This document shows positions 9,000-21,800 of a stretch of 64,000 nt of DNA, piece after piece; the first letter of the stretch is position 1, and every line of letters starts with the position of its first letter. The notes under the pieces were generated by a model. It was not told where the DNA came from, did not search any database, and saw only the letters and a program-made list of their open reading frames with translations. The translations under genes and the position numbers were made by a program. This DNA comes from Conchocele bisecta (taxonomy: Eukaryota > Mollusca > Bivalvia > Lucinida > Thyasiridae): positions 5,102,323-5,166,322 of the forward strand of contig CM055279.1 in NCBI GenBank assembly GCA_029237695.1, given 5' to 3'.

Positions 9000-9731
9000 T
9001 GCGCCATTACTTGGAGTGGTGTTCGCCATCTTGTTTAAGTGTTTTGCCTATTTGGTTGAGTATTGTTAGTCTCTGAATATGGAGTTTGTAGCATAAGTGT
9101 CTGGATATGGACTCAACTTCACCAAGTAAGGATGCCATCTACCGATCAAATTCTGCACTCCACTATAAGTTTGCAGATAGTTTCACGGTGACAGAGGCAA
9201 GCTTTCCACGTTGCTGGACCAATCACTCTGGCAATTAGGCACTTCAGTCTATTGAAAGGCTCATTACGGGCTGAGGTTGAGGCTGGAAATCTAGTCATCG
9301 TCTTCCAGTCGACACATCTGGCATATAGGTTGAATAAGTATTTTACTGAATTTGCTTTTTTGGCTCTGCAGAATATACGTCCCTGTGAGTAATCTTGCCG
9401 TCATAACTGCTCTGCTTTCATACATTTCAAATTTGACTGCCCGTTGCGTAAATTAGACGTTCATATGTGAACCAGTCCATCACATCCATTGCAGCCCGCT
9501 AAGGTTTGTTGATTTCATTTCAAACCATTTTCTGGTACATTTAGCAGTAATATATCGCGATTTAGTATTTGCCATTTGTTACACTATGGTACTAGATACA
9601 CGGCTATCGTATTGCCAAGGATTTAGCATCCTCCATAATGTTGCTATCGATTTCAGAATTTTATGCAATTTTCAGTTGAACCCAATTCCGTGCGGGGGTA
9701 GAAGCCGTCATCTGCTGTTTACCCAGCAACC
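9000..9731 (+). promoter_or_regulatory. Presumed TCF19 promoter and 5' untranslated region
   Basis: Unlike the rest of the intergenic DNA this stretch lacks recognisable repeats. CGCCATCTTG at 9024-9033 is the reverse of the YY1 consensus AANATGGCG, a site often found at TATA-less transcription starts of housekeeping genes (established); I see no TATA box nearby. The ATG at 9732 has A at -3 (CAACCATGA). The start of transcription and any untranslated upstream exon cannot be placed from sequence alone. Confidence 0.4.
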
Positions 9732-9823
9732 ATGACGGATTCCATGGACTCCGACGAATTTTATTATCAGCTGAAGAAGATTGGACCGCCGCCATCATGT
9801 CCCAGAGTTCCCAGTGTTATGCG
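9732..9823 (+). CDS. TCF19: TCF19 coding exon 1
   Basis: MTDSMDSDEFYYQLKKIG..., ending CG before the donor GTGAGA, phase 2. The two bases join A at 11572 to give Arg31, leading directly into LNLGLTKIGRG. The position and the FYYQL-KKIG motif match the short N-terminal strand before the FHA of human TCF19 (CFQLLRIG). The frame has no longer upstream extension that looks coding. Confidence 0.8.
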
Positions 9824-12800
9824 GTGAGAAATTATTGGTCTAAACAGCTACAGCACAAGTTACAGATCGTTGATATTCTAATTTATGAGCAATCATTACC
9901 ATGGTTCTGAGTACATCACTCTTAATTACATTTCATTACACTGCATTACATAAGAGATATGACGTGGTAGTCTTTACTTCCAAATGTGCGTTAGAAGCGT
10001 TCTTTGTTTACTTTCTACTTCGTGTAGAGTGACCTAAAATTTTTGCTAACTCACACTTTATTTGTCGCGAACTCGTAACTGTAGCCGATTTCATCAAAAT
10101 TGCAAAGTATACTTTACTAGCAAAGTATACTTTGAGGGAGTAATCATTTATTTTTCCTGAAATGCGTTATTTCATATAAAACTAACAACTGCATATATTT
10201 GATGATTAAAAGTATGCAGAATTATTATACTGAATTTATTGCATTATCACACTCACAGCCAGAATGATAAAAAATAATAAATTTATCCTAAAATTGAAAC
10301 TTTCTCCCTCAAATCGGCTACTGATCTATATTCTCTTCTGCTGAGTCGGGACTAACACTTTATTAGGTTAAGTTTATGGTAATATTTTTGTGTCGTATTG
10401 TAGAATTGTCTCTCAATAACAATTTTGCGAAGTATGAATGTCAACACCCTGCAGTACTGTGTAGCGTGGTGTAGCGATATAGTGCAACCAGTTGCCTATA
10501 AAGAGGAAAACGTGCAGCTATCATTATCAAAGAGAACCTATAATGAGGCAATGGTGTCTTTTAACATACCTCCCACATTTAACTATGTTCAGATTTGAAA
10601 TAGCCCCGTGCAGGCACCGGGGCGGGATCAACTGATCCTGAGAATAGTGCTGCAGTAGCCATTGCTTGTCGTAAAAGGCGACTAAACTGGCTTAACGATT
10701 GGGTTCATACTTTCCGGAACCCACTATACCGGATTTGGCACTCATGTACATTTTTGGCTTTCTTGTATGTGAGAGTTGAGTCGGGCTATGTCCCATATAT
10801 AAAAGTAAGATTAGTGCTAATCCTATTACTTTTAGAGGATGGGATAAATGATGCTGGTGTGGCGAGGGCCTGGCACCAGATCAGGTTGTTCTAATTTCAG
10901 GACTGAATATATATTTTGATTGTAAATATTGAGTTCTGAAGTTGGGATTTACCCCCCTTGGACAGGTGGATATGGGACTCGACCCCGTTGACCCGTCTGC
11001 GTGTAGACTCCCTGAGGCTTGTACCTCTATGTCAGAAAAGCGGACGTTAAACCCTATTCACTCACTCACTCACTCAGATTTGAAATAAAAAGAAATGTGG
11101 AATCAAGCCCACTGCCATTTTTTAGGACTTTGTGGGAATCAAAATACAATACTTCACCTTTGAATGAATTTATATAGTGATTTAAAACAAAATGTACACG
11201 GTCCATCTAATGACAGTAGCTGAACCTTATTGAAATACACAACTTTAAGTTTCTACGCCACCCTTTTTGAGCCAGCATGATTTTTTAACTAAAAATAGCT
11301 AAAATCCAAAATTGATTTGCTCATATCTCGATTTTTGAGACCCGTATAGGTTAAATATCGGTTATCAAATAGTTGGATGACTTCGCACCCTTCTGAAAAG
11401 CCCATGAAAAAAAGTAAATTAAATTAAACTTCTTGAGGCAATGGTGTTCAGTTCATTAAAACGGCAAATTTTTTCCCGTGCTAGTGGTCGGTGCCCGGGA
11501 ATTGCATTAAGGTGTACAAACCAAGTGTGCACCAAATGTTTTGTGTTCTTTAAAACTTCTTTTCATTTCAGATTAAATTTAGGCTTAACGAAGATCGGTC
11601 GTGGACAGAGTAACGATTATTTCCTTGATTCGTCGCTGCTGAAAAATTTCATCTCTCGGTCACACGCTGAAATATTCGGCACACGGCTCGAGTCTGGGGA
11701 TGTGGAGTTTGTACTCACAGATAAAGGACTAAATGGCACCTTTATAAATGACATCCGGGTACGTCCTCGTGACTGAAGAAATGGCGCTTATGCCAAGTTA
11801 TGGGTTTTGCGACCATTGTAGATTCATATCAGCCTAGGCATTTGCACAGAGCTCCAGATAAGCTGCGTATTTGCTTAAATACCCAATTAAAATTTTCCAA
11901 AAACCCAATTGAAATCAGAAGTAGCCAGTATCAAAAAGCAATAACAATTTTGTGGTACCTTTATCATGCTGCAGAAAACAATAATCAGACCACAAATATA
12001 GCATATTTTTCTTATTTTCCATGAAAACACATCTTGGTATTTCAATAGAATTGTCTCCAACAATTCTAATGAAATGCCAAGATATGTTTTCATTTCAAAG
12101 CAAACTATTCAATAATTGCTGTTGCTGATGTGTAAACAGTAGTGTGATTTTATTTTACCCGATTAAAATTTTCAAATATCCAATTGTTTCAGAAATGATG
12201 GAGTGACAATACTCGATTACTAATTCCTTATCTGGAGCCCTGATATGTGCACTTTTTGCTATTCCATCAATGAAGCGCCCGGCCATGCTTCTAACAAGCA
12301 ATATATCGCTATCAGGCTACATGAGTGCTATTTGATCAAGAGCTACACTGGTCACAAATCACATAAGCCACATTTCTCCAGGCACAGTGACATATTGGTT
12401 CGTCCATGTTAATTTTCAAGACTATTCAGAAAAGGAGTTAAACAATACCAACAAATTGTACAGACCCTCAGGCTGGATGAGAGCATGGTCTACCGTAGGG
12501 AATTTTTACCCTTGGAGAGCCATTTTTCAAACTGAGTGGTAACAGTTATATACCATGTTCTTAAATTGTAGCCCCCTCCTATATTTTTATGCCCCCACCA
12601 CCGAATTGTGAGGGGGCTTATACTAAACTTATAGTGTTTCCATCGTCAGCGTGTCCCCTGCAGGTAAATTTCTTATGCTTTCTGTAATCTTAACTGTTTC
12701 ATATTTCACACCTGCATTCCTCTGATGGCCCTCTATCATGCTGTGACAAATCCGTGATCCTTGGGGCCCCTGCTAAACCCAAGGTCAAGGTCACGTAACC

Positions 12801-15800
12801 TTAACACTCGGGTAAATGTCTTATAATTTCTGTTCCCTTGCATGGATCTGCTTGATATTTCAAACACACATTGCTTTAATGATCCTCTACCACCCTGTGA
12901 CAAATCCATGGTCCGTGGTCAAGGTCACATACTTAGTGCGTTTGAAACTCTGTTAAATGTCTGTTTCCTTGCATGTATCTGCTTGATATTTTACACACAC
13001 ACACATTGCTCTGATGGTCTGCTTTTATGCTCTGACAAATCCACGCTTCTCTGGCCCTCTGTGTTTCAAATGTGCCATTGTTTTCTTTGGCTGACAGTGG
13101 GGGCATTCGTGTGCCAACAGGCCACATTTCTAGTCATGTATATATGTTATTTTCACATGGTGAATTCATTGAAGACATTCTATTATTTTTATTTCTTGCA
13201 ATTAACACATTTTCTAAAGCCTGGTTTTGCCCTCATGTATGTCTTTGGCTTTCTTGTATGTGAGAGTTGAATCTGGTTATACCCCATATATACGGAAGTT
13301 ATACTTTATTTATTTAAATTGTAGCCGCGTCTCTAATCGTAGCCACCCTCACATTTTTGCATGCTAGATGTGTTATTTTCACATACAAATGTTATTTTCA
13401 CATCCAAAAGCCATTTAAAACATTGTTTTTTCATGGCTTTTGTATGTGAAAATAACATACAGGCCACACTAACTTACTCGAATTCGAAGGGAGATAAAAA
13501 AATACTTTGAGTAAACCGTAGTTTGACGTATCCGTAGTACGCAACCTGTCAGACAACAAACTATTTTATTGACAGTTAGAACCAAATGATTACTTGCTGA
13601 TGTAGCATTGAGTAGTAAATATGATTTATTTTAGCAATTAAATGTACATGGATACATGTTAAATGCTGTTTCTAAGACAAATAAATCATATTTAAACACT
13701 TTCGGTTTGTTTACAAATACACATATGCATGTCTGTGTGTAATTAATAGATAACCCGGATGTGGCACACGTGACATGCGCATGTAGCGATATGTACATAT
13801 TCAGTTCACCAATGAAATAAATAATAACAAGAACATAATATTTTATGAATTATTTTAATAAATTATACACGGAAACAACACAAAACAACAAGAAATACTG
13901 ATTTGTAACACTATTATAAATGATTATTTCTGACCAGAATTGATTGTACAAACTAATAATTTTTAGAATATAAAACTCGCCCATTCAATGTTTCGTCCCT
14001 ATACTGATGCTGTCACATTCGGGAGATATATACACACGATCGAGTGTGAAATATTTCACTCATTTCTAATCGCGCAACTTGTGTTCACTTTAATTAACGT
14101 TTGAGTAAAAGCATTTAATGCCAGTCCAATTAAAATAGTTGCCATTTATTGCTCACCACTTAATGATCACCGACGGTCATTTCGGGAGTCCTGTTTAATC
14201 GGTGTCAACGCAAACACCTTTAACTACGGTCTGAATACCCGACTTTGATCAGGTAAACTGCAGGTGACAAACTTCTACTTACCTCCGCAAATTGACATTT
14301 CGACTTAACGAGTGTGAAATACAGTATATTTACGTTTTCGGGACCTAAATATACCTTCGAATAAACGGAAAATTTGAGTTATCGAAATTTGACTTAACCG
14401 AACTTAGTTATATGGAAAATAATAGGATTTTAAACGGGACCGTGCTAGTAATTCGACGTAACCGGTGATTTCGACGTAAGCGACTTTGAGTAAACGAGCG
14501 TAGCCTGTATTTTTATCCTATTTTCCACATTCTGAACCCCATGAATTGCATAGCCCCGGTATCATTTTTCGAAAGATTGTGTATTCACAGCGTCGACATT
14601 TCAGACACAGAAGACGGTGGTCCTGCAGGAAGGGGACAAGATAACGTTTGGACACACCAACGGCTACAAAATACAGCCCGGTTCCACGGCTACCCAGCCT
14701 AACTCAGAATTCCAGTTTATTGTGAGTCATAATTACCCTGGAGTAGCTTTATCAGAGCTCCAGTTAAGGTGCGTAATTTGACCAACATGGGGTGAAATTT
14801 TGTTATTTCTTCCATCAAAAATGGCAAGTTGGGAGTGCTTTAGAATCGTCTCATTGATACGATTCTAAAGCACACCCAATTTGCCAATTTTGATGGAGAA
14901 ATAAGAAATTTACCTCCAAATTACACACCTTAACTGGAGCTCTGTTTATATGTGAGCCCAGTGGCTCCATGGTCAATTAATTCGGGTTCAATTTTAACCA
15001 CTCTTTATTTCGTCAAATTATTATTGAAGACATTTTTATCCTGCCGTGGTGTATTCGGAGGGGACTTAAATTGGCGGTCCCATGTATCAGATTTAAACAT
15101 CAAGAAGGATCTGAGCATTTTAAGTAACCAGAAAAGACCAGAGCTCCAGATAAGCTGCGTATTTGCTTAAACATCCAATAGAAATCAGAAGTAGCGAGTA
15201 TCAAAAAGCAATAACAATTTTGTGGTACCTTTATCATGCTGCAGAAAACAATAAACAAACTACAAATATAGCATATTTTTCTTATTTTCCATGAAAACAA
15301 TCACTGATTTCAGTGTATTATTCACTTATTTATACTGTAATCAAGTTGAAAATTTACTTAAAGTAAATTTCCAACTTTATTACAGTATTTCCACTCCGCA
15401 ATTTGAAAATTAATGGCCACCGTGTGCAGTTCTGTGCCGATAGGCGACCTTGTCTTGTTTTTGTCGCTCCTGCTTTAGCAGAGGCGCGACTATAGTCGGC
15501 GCTTTTTCCGTTGTCGTCGTCCGTTTTTTTGTAAGGCAAATGCGTTAAAGTTATTGTTTTTTCACAATATCTCTTTAATTGTTTTTTCACAATATCTCTT
15601 TAACCCTTTGCCAGACTTTGATAATATTTCACATCAATGTTTGTCTAGGGATGATGCTTCATTACGCACACCCTCACATCCAAATTCTCATCTTGGTATT
15701 TCATTACAATTTTCTCCTTGGAGTCAATTCTAATGAAATACCAAGATGTGTTTTCTTGTAAAAATAAGAAAATATGCTATATTTGTGGTCCGTTTATTGT

Positions 15801-18800
15801 TTTCTGTAGCATGATACCACAAATTTTTCATTGCTTTTTGATACTTACTACTTCTGATTTCAATTGGGTTTTTGGCAATTTTAATTGGGTATTTACGCAA
15901 ATACGCACCTTATCTGGAGCTCTGATGTGTTCATATTTATTGATATATACATGGTAGCATTAGTAACTCACGTTAATGTGAGAAACCGATTAATAAAAAT
16001 CTTCGTACAAATATTTTTATCGTACGAAGCTTAGTCAAATGGGCCCCAGTATTGTCAGATTTCAGCTAATTTCCGTGTTCCAAACCACTTCTATTGCCAG
16101 TACGAGAAAGTGCCAAAGACGCCACGTACGTCAGAGATATCCGACGTTGGCTTGTCGCAGGACAACTTCAACCGTGAGGAATCCAAAGACATTCACCATG
16201 ACCACAAAGTGGACAGTGGCAGCGACGGGTCTCCTGATCGCCAACAAAATGTACCACCGAAATCACCTCATAAAAAATCAAAACTCTCGGAAGACTCGAA
16301 TGCGCCATCTTCGAACGATCTCAGTGCTCAGTTAGACACCAGCCATTCGAAAACTAAAAAAGGCTCAAAGAAGGTAGTTAAATCTCGGAAGCGTAACTCG
16401 GATAGTACGGGGAGTTCTTCGGCGATGGAAGGGAATACGTCGAGAGTGCGTGATTCTCGGAGTAGCGGCAAGGTGGTATTCTCAGAGACTTTACCGGCCG
16501 TCGAAGATTCTGATGATGAAGAGGAGGAGGAGGAGGAGGAAGAGAGCGATAACCAGGTGGAACAAAAAGTCACACGGTCACGGTAATACGTTTGTCTCGT
16601 CTTGTATTTGTCACAGAGCCATGCTGTGGTTAGTTGGGAGCATGTGATGTTAGTGAAATAGGCTTGTAGGTTCAAGCCTCCTCTTTGCTATCATAAATAT
16701 TTCCATTCCACTCGCCTTTCGGATGAGACTAGAAACTGAGGTCTCGTCCCTAAATCAGGGATTCCGCTGGCGATCGCCACTTTCACAATTGGCGATAAAA
16801 ATAAACAATTGGCGATAAAAAATTACACTTGGCGATAAAAAATTACAATTTTCGAAAAATTTCCCCAGCAGAATCCCTGCTAAATGACCTTAGCCGTTGC
16901 TGCGGCGATAAACCATTTAACTGGTACCACATGTTATTGTATCCCCCGGACTCCGTGGGGGGATACTATGGATATGACAGCGCGCCGCGTCCGCCGCAGA
17001 CACTTCTTGTCCGGAGCATAACTCGAACACCCTTTGGAATATTTTCATGAAACTTCACACATGCATAGACCACGACCCGAAGGTGTGTCGTGCGCAAGAA
17101 TGACAACTCCTGCATAGCTAATTTTTTAGTTATCTCCCTTTTTTGTTTCTCGCACTGATTTCGTGTCCGGAGCATAACTCCACCACCCTTTGGAATATTT
17201 TCATGAAACTTTACACATGCATAGACCACGACCCGAAGGTGTGTCGCGCACAAGAATGACAACTCTTGCATAGCTAATTTTTGAGTTATCTCCCTTTTTT
17301 GTTTTGCGCACTGATTGACCATAACTCGACCACCCTTTGGAATATTTTTATGAAACTTAACACATTCAATTAGACCACGAACCTAAGGTGTGTCGTGCAC
17401 AAGAATGACAACTCTTGCATAGCTAATTTTTGAGTTATCTCCCTTTTTTGTTTTCGCTCACTGATTTCCTGTCCGGTAGCATAACTCGACCACCCATTTG
17501 GAATATTTTCATGAAACTTCACACATGCATAGACCATGACCCGGAGGTGTGTCGCGCACAAGAATGACAACTCTTGCGTAGCTAATTTTTGAGTTATCTC
17601 CCTTTTTTGTTTTGCGCACTCTACAAACTGGACAATAATGCATGAAGACCTGTTTTCTCGTCTGCTCTGTACACCTTTTCTTGTGTGCTCTGTACACCTT
17701 ACCTGTAGAGAGAACAAAAGAAACTGGGAGAACCATGTGCTAGCATGGGCTAGCATGTGCAGATGTCCAGTGCTTGACCACTGCTGACCAGGTAATTTAT
17801 ACAGGTAAATCACTACATTGGGTACTGTGTTGAAAATATTGTGGCATTATGTGGACCTGTGCAGATTTTTGTAGATAAATATAGGACTATTAAAAAAAAA
17901 TCTGGTCTCCAATAGCAAGCATTATTATTTTTAAACTTTTTTTTTTCCTTTTTATTTTTATTTTTTTTTTTTTTCATTTTTTTTCTTTTTTTTTTCTTTT
18001 TTCATTTTTTTTTCATTTTTTTTTTTTCATTTTTTTTTTTTTTTTTCATTTTTTTTTCTTCAAATTATTTTTCAATTTTTGTCTAGTAGCATAAGGTCGT
18101 AAGTGCTTTATACAGACTATTCACCTGTGCATGTGCTAGCATGTGCAACTGACCACTGACCACTTACAGGTAATTTATACAGGTAAATGATTATATTACA
18201 TTTCCGTAAACTGTGTTGAAAATATTGTGGCATTTTGTGGACCTGTGCAGATATATGTAGATAAATATAGGACTATTAAAAAAAAATTCTGTGCTCCAGT
18301 AGCAAGCATTATTACTTTTTATTCTCCATTTCATTTTTTTTTTTCATTTTTTTTTTCAAATTATTTTTCAATTTTTGTCTAGTAGCATAAGGTGGTAAGT
18401 GCTATATACAGACTATTCACCTGTGCATGTGCTAGCATGTGCAACTGACCACTGACAACTTACAGGTAATTTATACAGGTAAATGATTATATTACATTTC
18501 CGTAAACTGTGTTGAAAATATTGTGGGAATATGTGGACCTGTGTATATATGATATGTAGATAAATATAGGACTATTAAAAAACATTCTGGGCTCCAGTAG
18601 GGAGCATTATTCATTTTCTTTTTTTTAATTTAATTTTTTTTTACATTTTTTTTTTTACATTCTTTTTCAATTTTTTAACTGACCACTAACTTATTAAAGG
18701 TAATTTATACAGGTACATTATTACATTTCCGTAAACTGTGTTGACAATATTGTGGCAGTATGTGGACCTGTGCAGATATATGCAGATAAATATAGGACTA

Positions 18801-21800
18801 TTAACAAAAATTCTGGGCTCCAGTAGCGAGCATTATTTAAAAAAAAAAAAATTGTATATTACATTTCCGTAAACTGTGTTGAAAATATTGTGGCATTATG
18901 TGGACCTGTGCAGATATATGTAGATAAATATAGGACTGTTAAAAAAAAATTCTGGGCTCCAGTAGCAAGTATTATTATTTTTTATTTTTCAACTTTTTTA
19001 AAAAAAAAAATTTTTTTTACATTCTTTTTAAATTTTTTAACTGACCACTAACTTATTACAGGTAATTTATACAGCTAAATTATTACATTTACCTAAACTG
19101 TGTTGACAATATTGTGGCAGTATGTGGACCTGTGCAGATATATGTAGATAAATATAGGACTATTAAAAAAAATTCTCGGCTCCAGTAGCGAGCATTATTT
19201 TTTTTATTTACATTCTATATTACATTTCCGTCAACTGTGTTGAAAATATTGTGGCATTATGTGCACCTGTGCAGATATATGTACATAAATATAGGACTAT
19301 TAACAAATAATTCTGCACTCCAGTAGCTTCACACATGCATAGATCCTAAAGGTGTGTCGCGCAAGATTGACAACTCTTGCATCACTAATTGTTTAGTTAT
19401 CTCCCTTTGTCCGTCACCGACTTTGTCTCCGGAGCATAACTCGATCACCCTTTTTTCAAACTACTTGTGTATCTGGGGAGGGGGATACACATGCGCTTGT
19501 CGACAAGCATCCATTTCTAGTTTTATTGCCTGTTAGTACGCATTGCTGCTGAATTTAAAACATGTTTTAATGTCCCACCATGATAGTGGAGGGGGCATTT
19601 AGTGTTAGTTTTCTTAGGATGAGTAGATGCGCAAAGTTTATTTTGATTATTGATACGACCCCCGGGTCATGGATTATCTCCCCCCTTTTCGACTTAGAAT
19701 TTGGCAATTTTACCATGTAACTCGTAAAACGTTTAAACTGTAATAGCTATAGACCTGAAACTTGGTATGTAGCTTCCTTATGATGAGTAGATTTATTTCA
19801 ATTTCCCCCAGCTGAATCCCTGATGATGTGATATAAAATAATCAATATTGATGTAGCCGGAGGAATATATTGTTTGGGCTGTGTGTCAGTGAGTCCTTCC
19901 GTTTGTACGGCACATTACGAAGTTCGTCGGAGTTTCTCAATTCTGTCATAACTTCTATATCCTTTGGAATATTACTTAAATATCACAACACAGCATACTT
20001 GTCACAGTTGTGGACAAATGCCACACATCCATGCTGCCCTTGATATAACATTGACCTTTTGACATTCACAACTTTTTCACACAGTAAGAAGTCGAGCGTG
20101 GCAGGTGGGAGCATGTGATGGGTAATTTAAGGTAATTTAACGATCGGGATTCATCCTTATGATATTCCTAATCCTAATACTTTTAGGGGACGGGGCCAAG
20201 TGACTTTGGTGTAGTATGGACCTAGCACCAGGTCAGGTTATTCTAATTTCTTAATATGACCTTGACCTTTTGACCTTCACAACTTTGAACTTATTCACAC
20301 TTTAAAAGTTTTCACTGGAGTTTACATAAGACTTGTGCACAAATGTCACACATTCATGCTGCCCTTCTTAATATGACCTTGACCTTTTGACCTTCACAAC
20401 TGCGCTTATTCTTGGTGTATATCACATCATATACACTGGGTAAAATGTCCATACAGTGGAACCTCTCTAAACCGGACACGTAGACAACTTAGTTGTAAAG
20501 AATTTTGATTTTGATTGGTTTCATTGTCATTTACCTCCTGCTCAAATATAGAGAATAGTAGGTTAGTGCCGTGAATGGGAAAAAATATCTGGCAAGGCTC
20601 AAGAATTTCTTTATTCTCATCAGAAGTATATGTAGTGACCACCATTTGAACCGTCTCGCCGAGACGGTTCAAATGAGTGGTCACAACATATACTTTGGTT
20701 CAGAAATAAGGAAAATAGATAGAGAATAGTAGGTTAGTGCCGTGAATGGGAAAAAATATCTGGCAAGGCTCAGGAAACGGGATGGGCGAGGCTCTGTCGA
20801 GCACATCCCGTTTCCGTGCCACGCCAGATATTTTTTCCCATTCACGGCACTAACCTACTATTCTATTTATCCTGTCAACACCTACAAATGGCTGTAAAAT
20901 GCAATCAAAGTACTGAAAGTACTGACTGGCGGGAGACAAGTAGCCACTTGTGAATTTGCATACTCAGAAATTCCTTGTTAGAAATATATTCGATGTTGAT
21001 TATTGGATGTACAATCTGCAAATTTGGAGAACTTGATCAGTTACTGGTGTTTGTAAAATACAGCCTGCTCTAAACACAAATAGGTTGATGCAGCAAAGGC
21101 TCACAGGCATCACGGGATGCGACACCATTTTTTTATTTCTTGGTTTACGGGACCCACCGACGGATGTTTAAACAAAATTAAGTGGATGTTTTTTTTTCTG
21201 TCGCAAGTTGACGCCCACTCTGACAGAACGTGGTTGGTCTGTTCCAGCTCATTTTTCCGATGCAATTTGGACAAACAAACATAACGTTATTCTATTGTCT
21301 GTTTCAACTGAAACCGCCGATGGATAATACGAAAAACCTTTTTTTTTAGAAATTAATCTCGAAACCTGGCGAGATAGCTCGGAAATGATCTAACTAACAA
21401 CAACAAATTATTATGTGAAAGTCGGCCCAGTAAAACAAAAATTATGGAAGAAAATTTATTTATAGATCACATCTCCCATAGAGAATGATGTCCATAAAAT
21501 CAATATTTGATCGATTTTGTTCAAAAAATATTTTTTTGGCAGCATAGGTTTTTATGCCCCCGCTACCGAAAGGTACGGGGGCATATAGTGTTACCAGTGT
21601 CCCTCCGTCCCGTCCGTACGTCCCGATATTATATTCTTTAGTAACTTCTTCATGGCTTCACATATTATTTCAATATTTATACACGTGATACATATGAACA
21701 TCCCTTACACACTCCACCCCCCAGTACTTCGACCTTGACCTTTGGCCTTGACCTTTTCCACTTTAAATGTTTGCTTGGCACTTTGGGACAAATCTACGTG

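Noticed and set aside
11441..11571. Extension of FHA exon to an ATG at 11441
   Set aside because: A strong acceptor (TTTCATTTCAG) at 11571 and phase-matched exon 1 with a good Kozak ATG at 9732 explain the N terminus better; the 11441 stretch is not FHA-like.
12842..13270. 142-codon ORF in TCF19 intron 2
   Set aside because: Composed of diverged CTTGATATTTCAAACACAC-type repeats; hydrophobic appearance is due to T-rich composition.
16966..17813. Minus-strand ORFs with repeated KQKREITQKLAMQELSFL
   Set aside because: Peptide repeat reflects the 155-bp tandem array at 16938-17640, frames break at unit-length differences.
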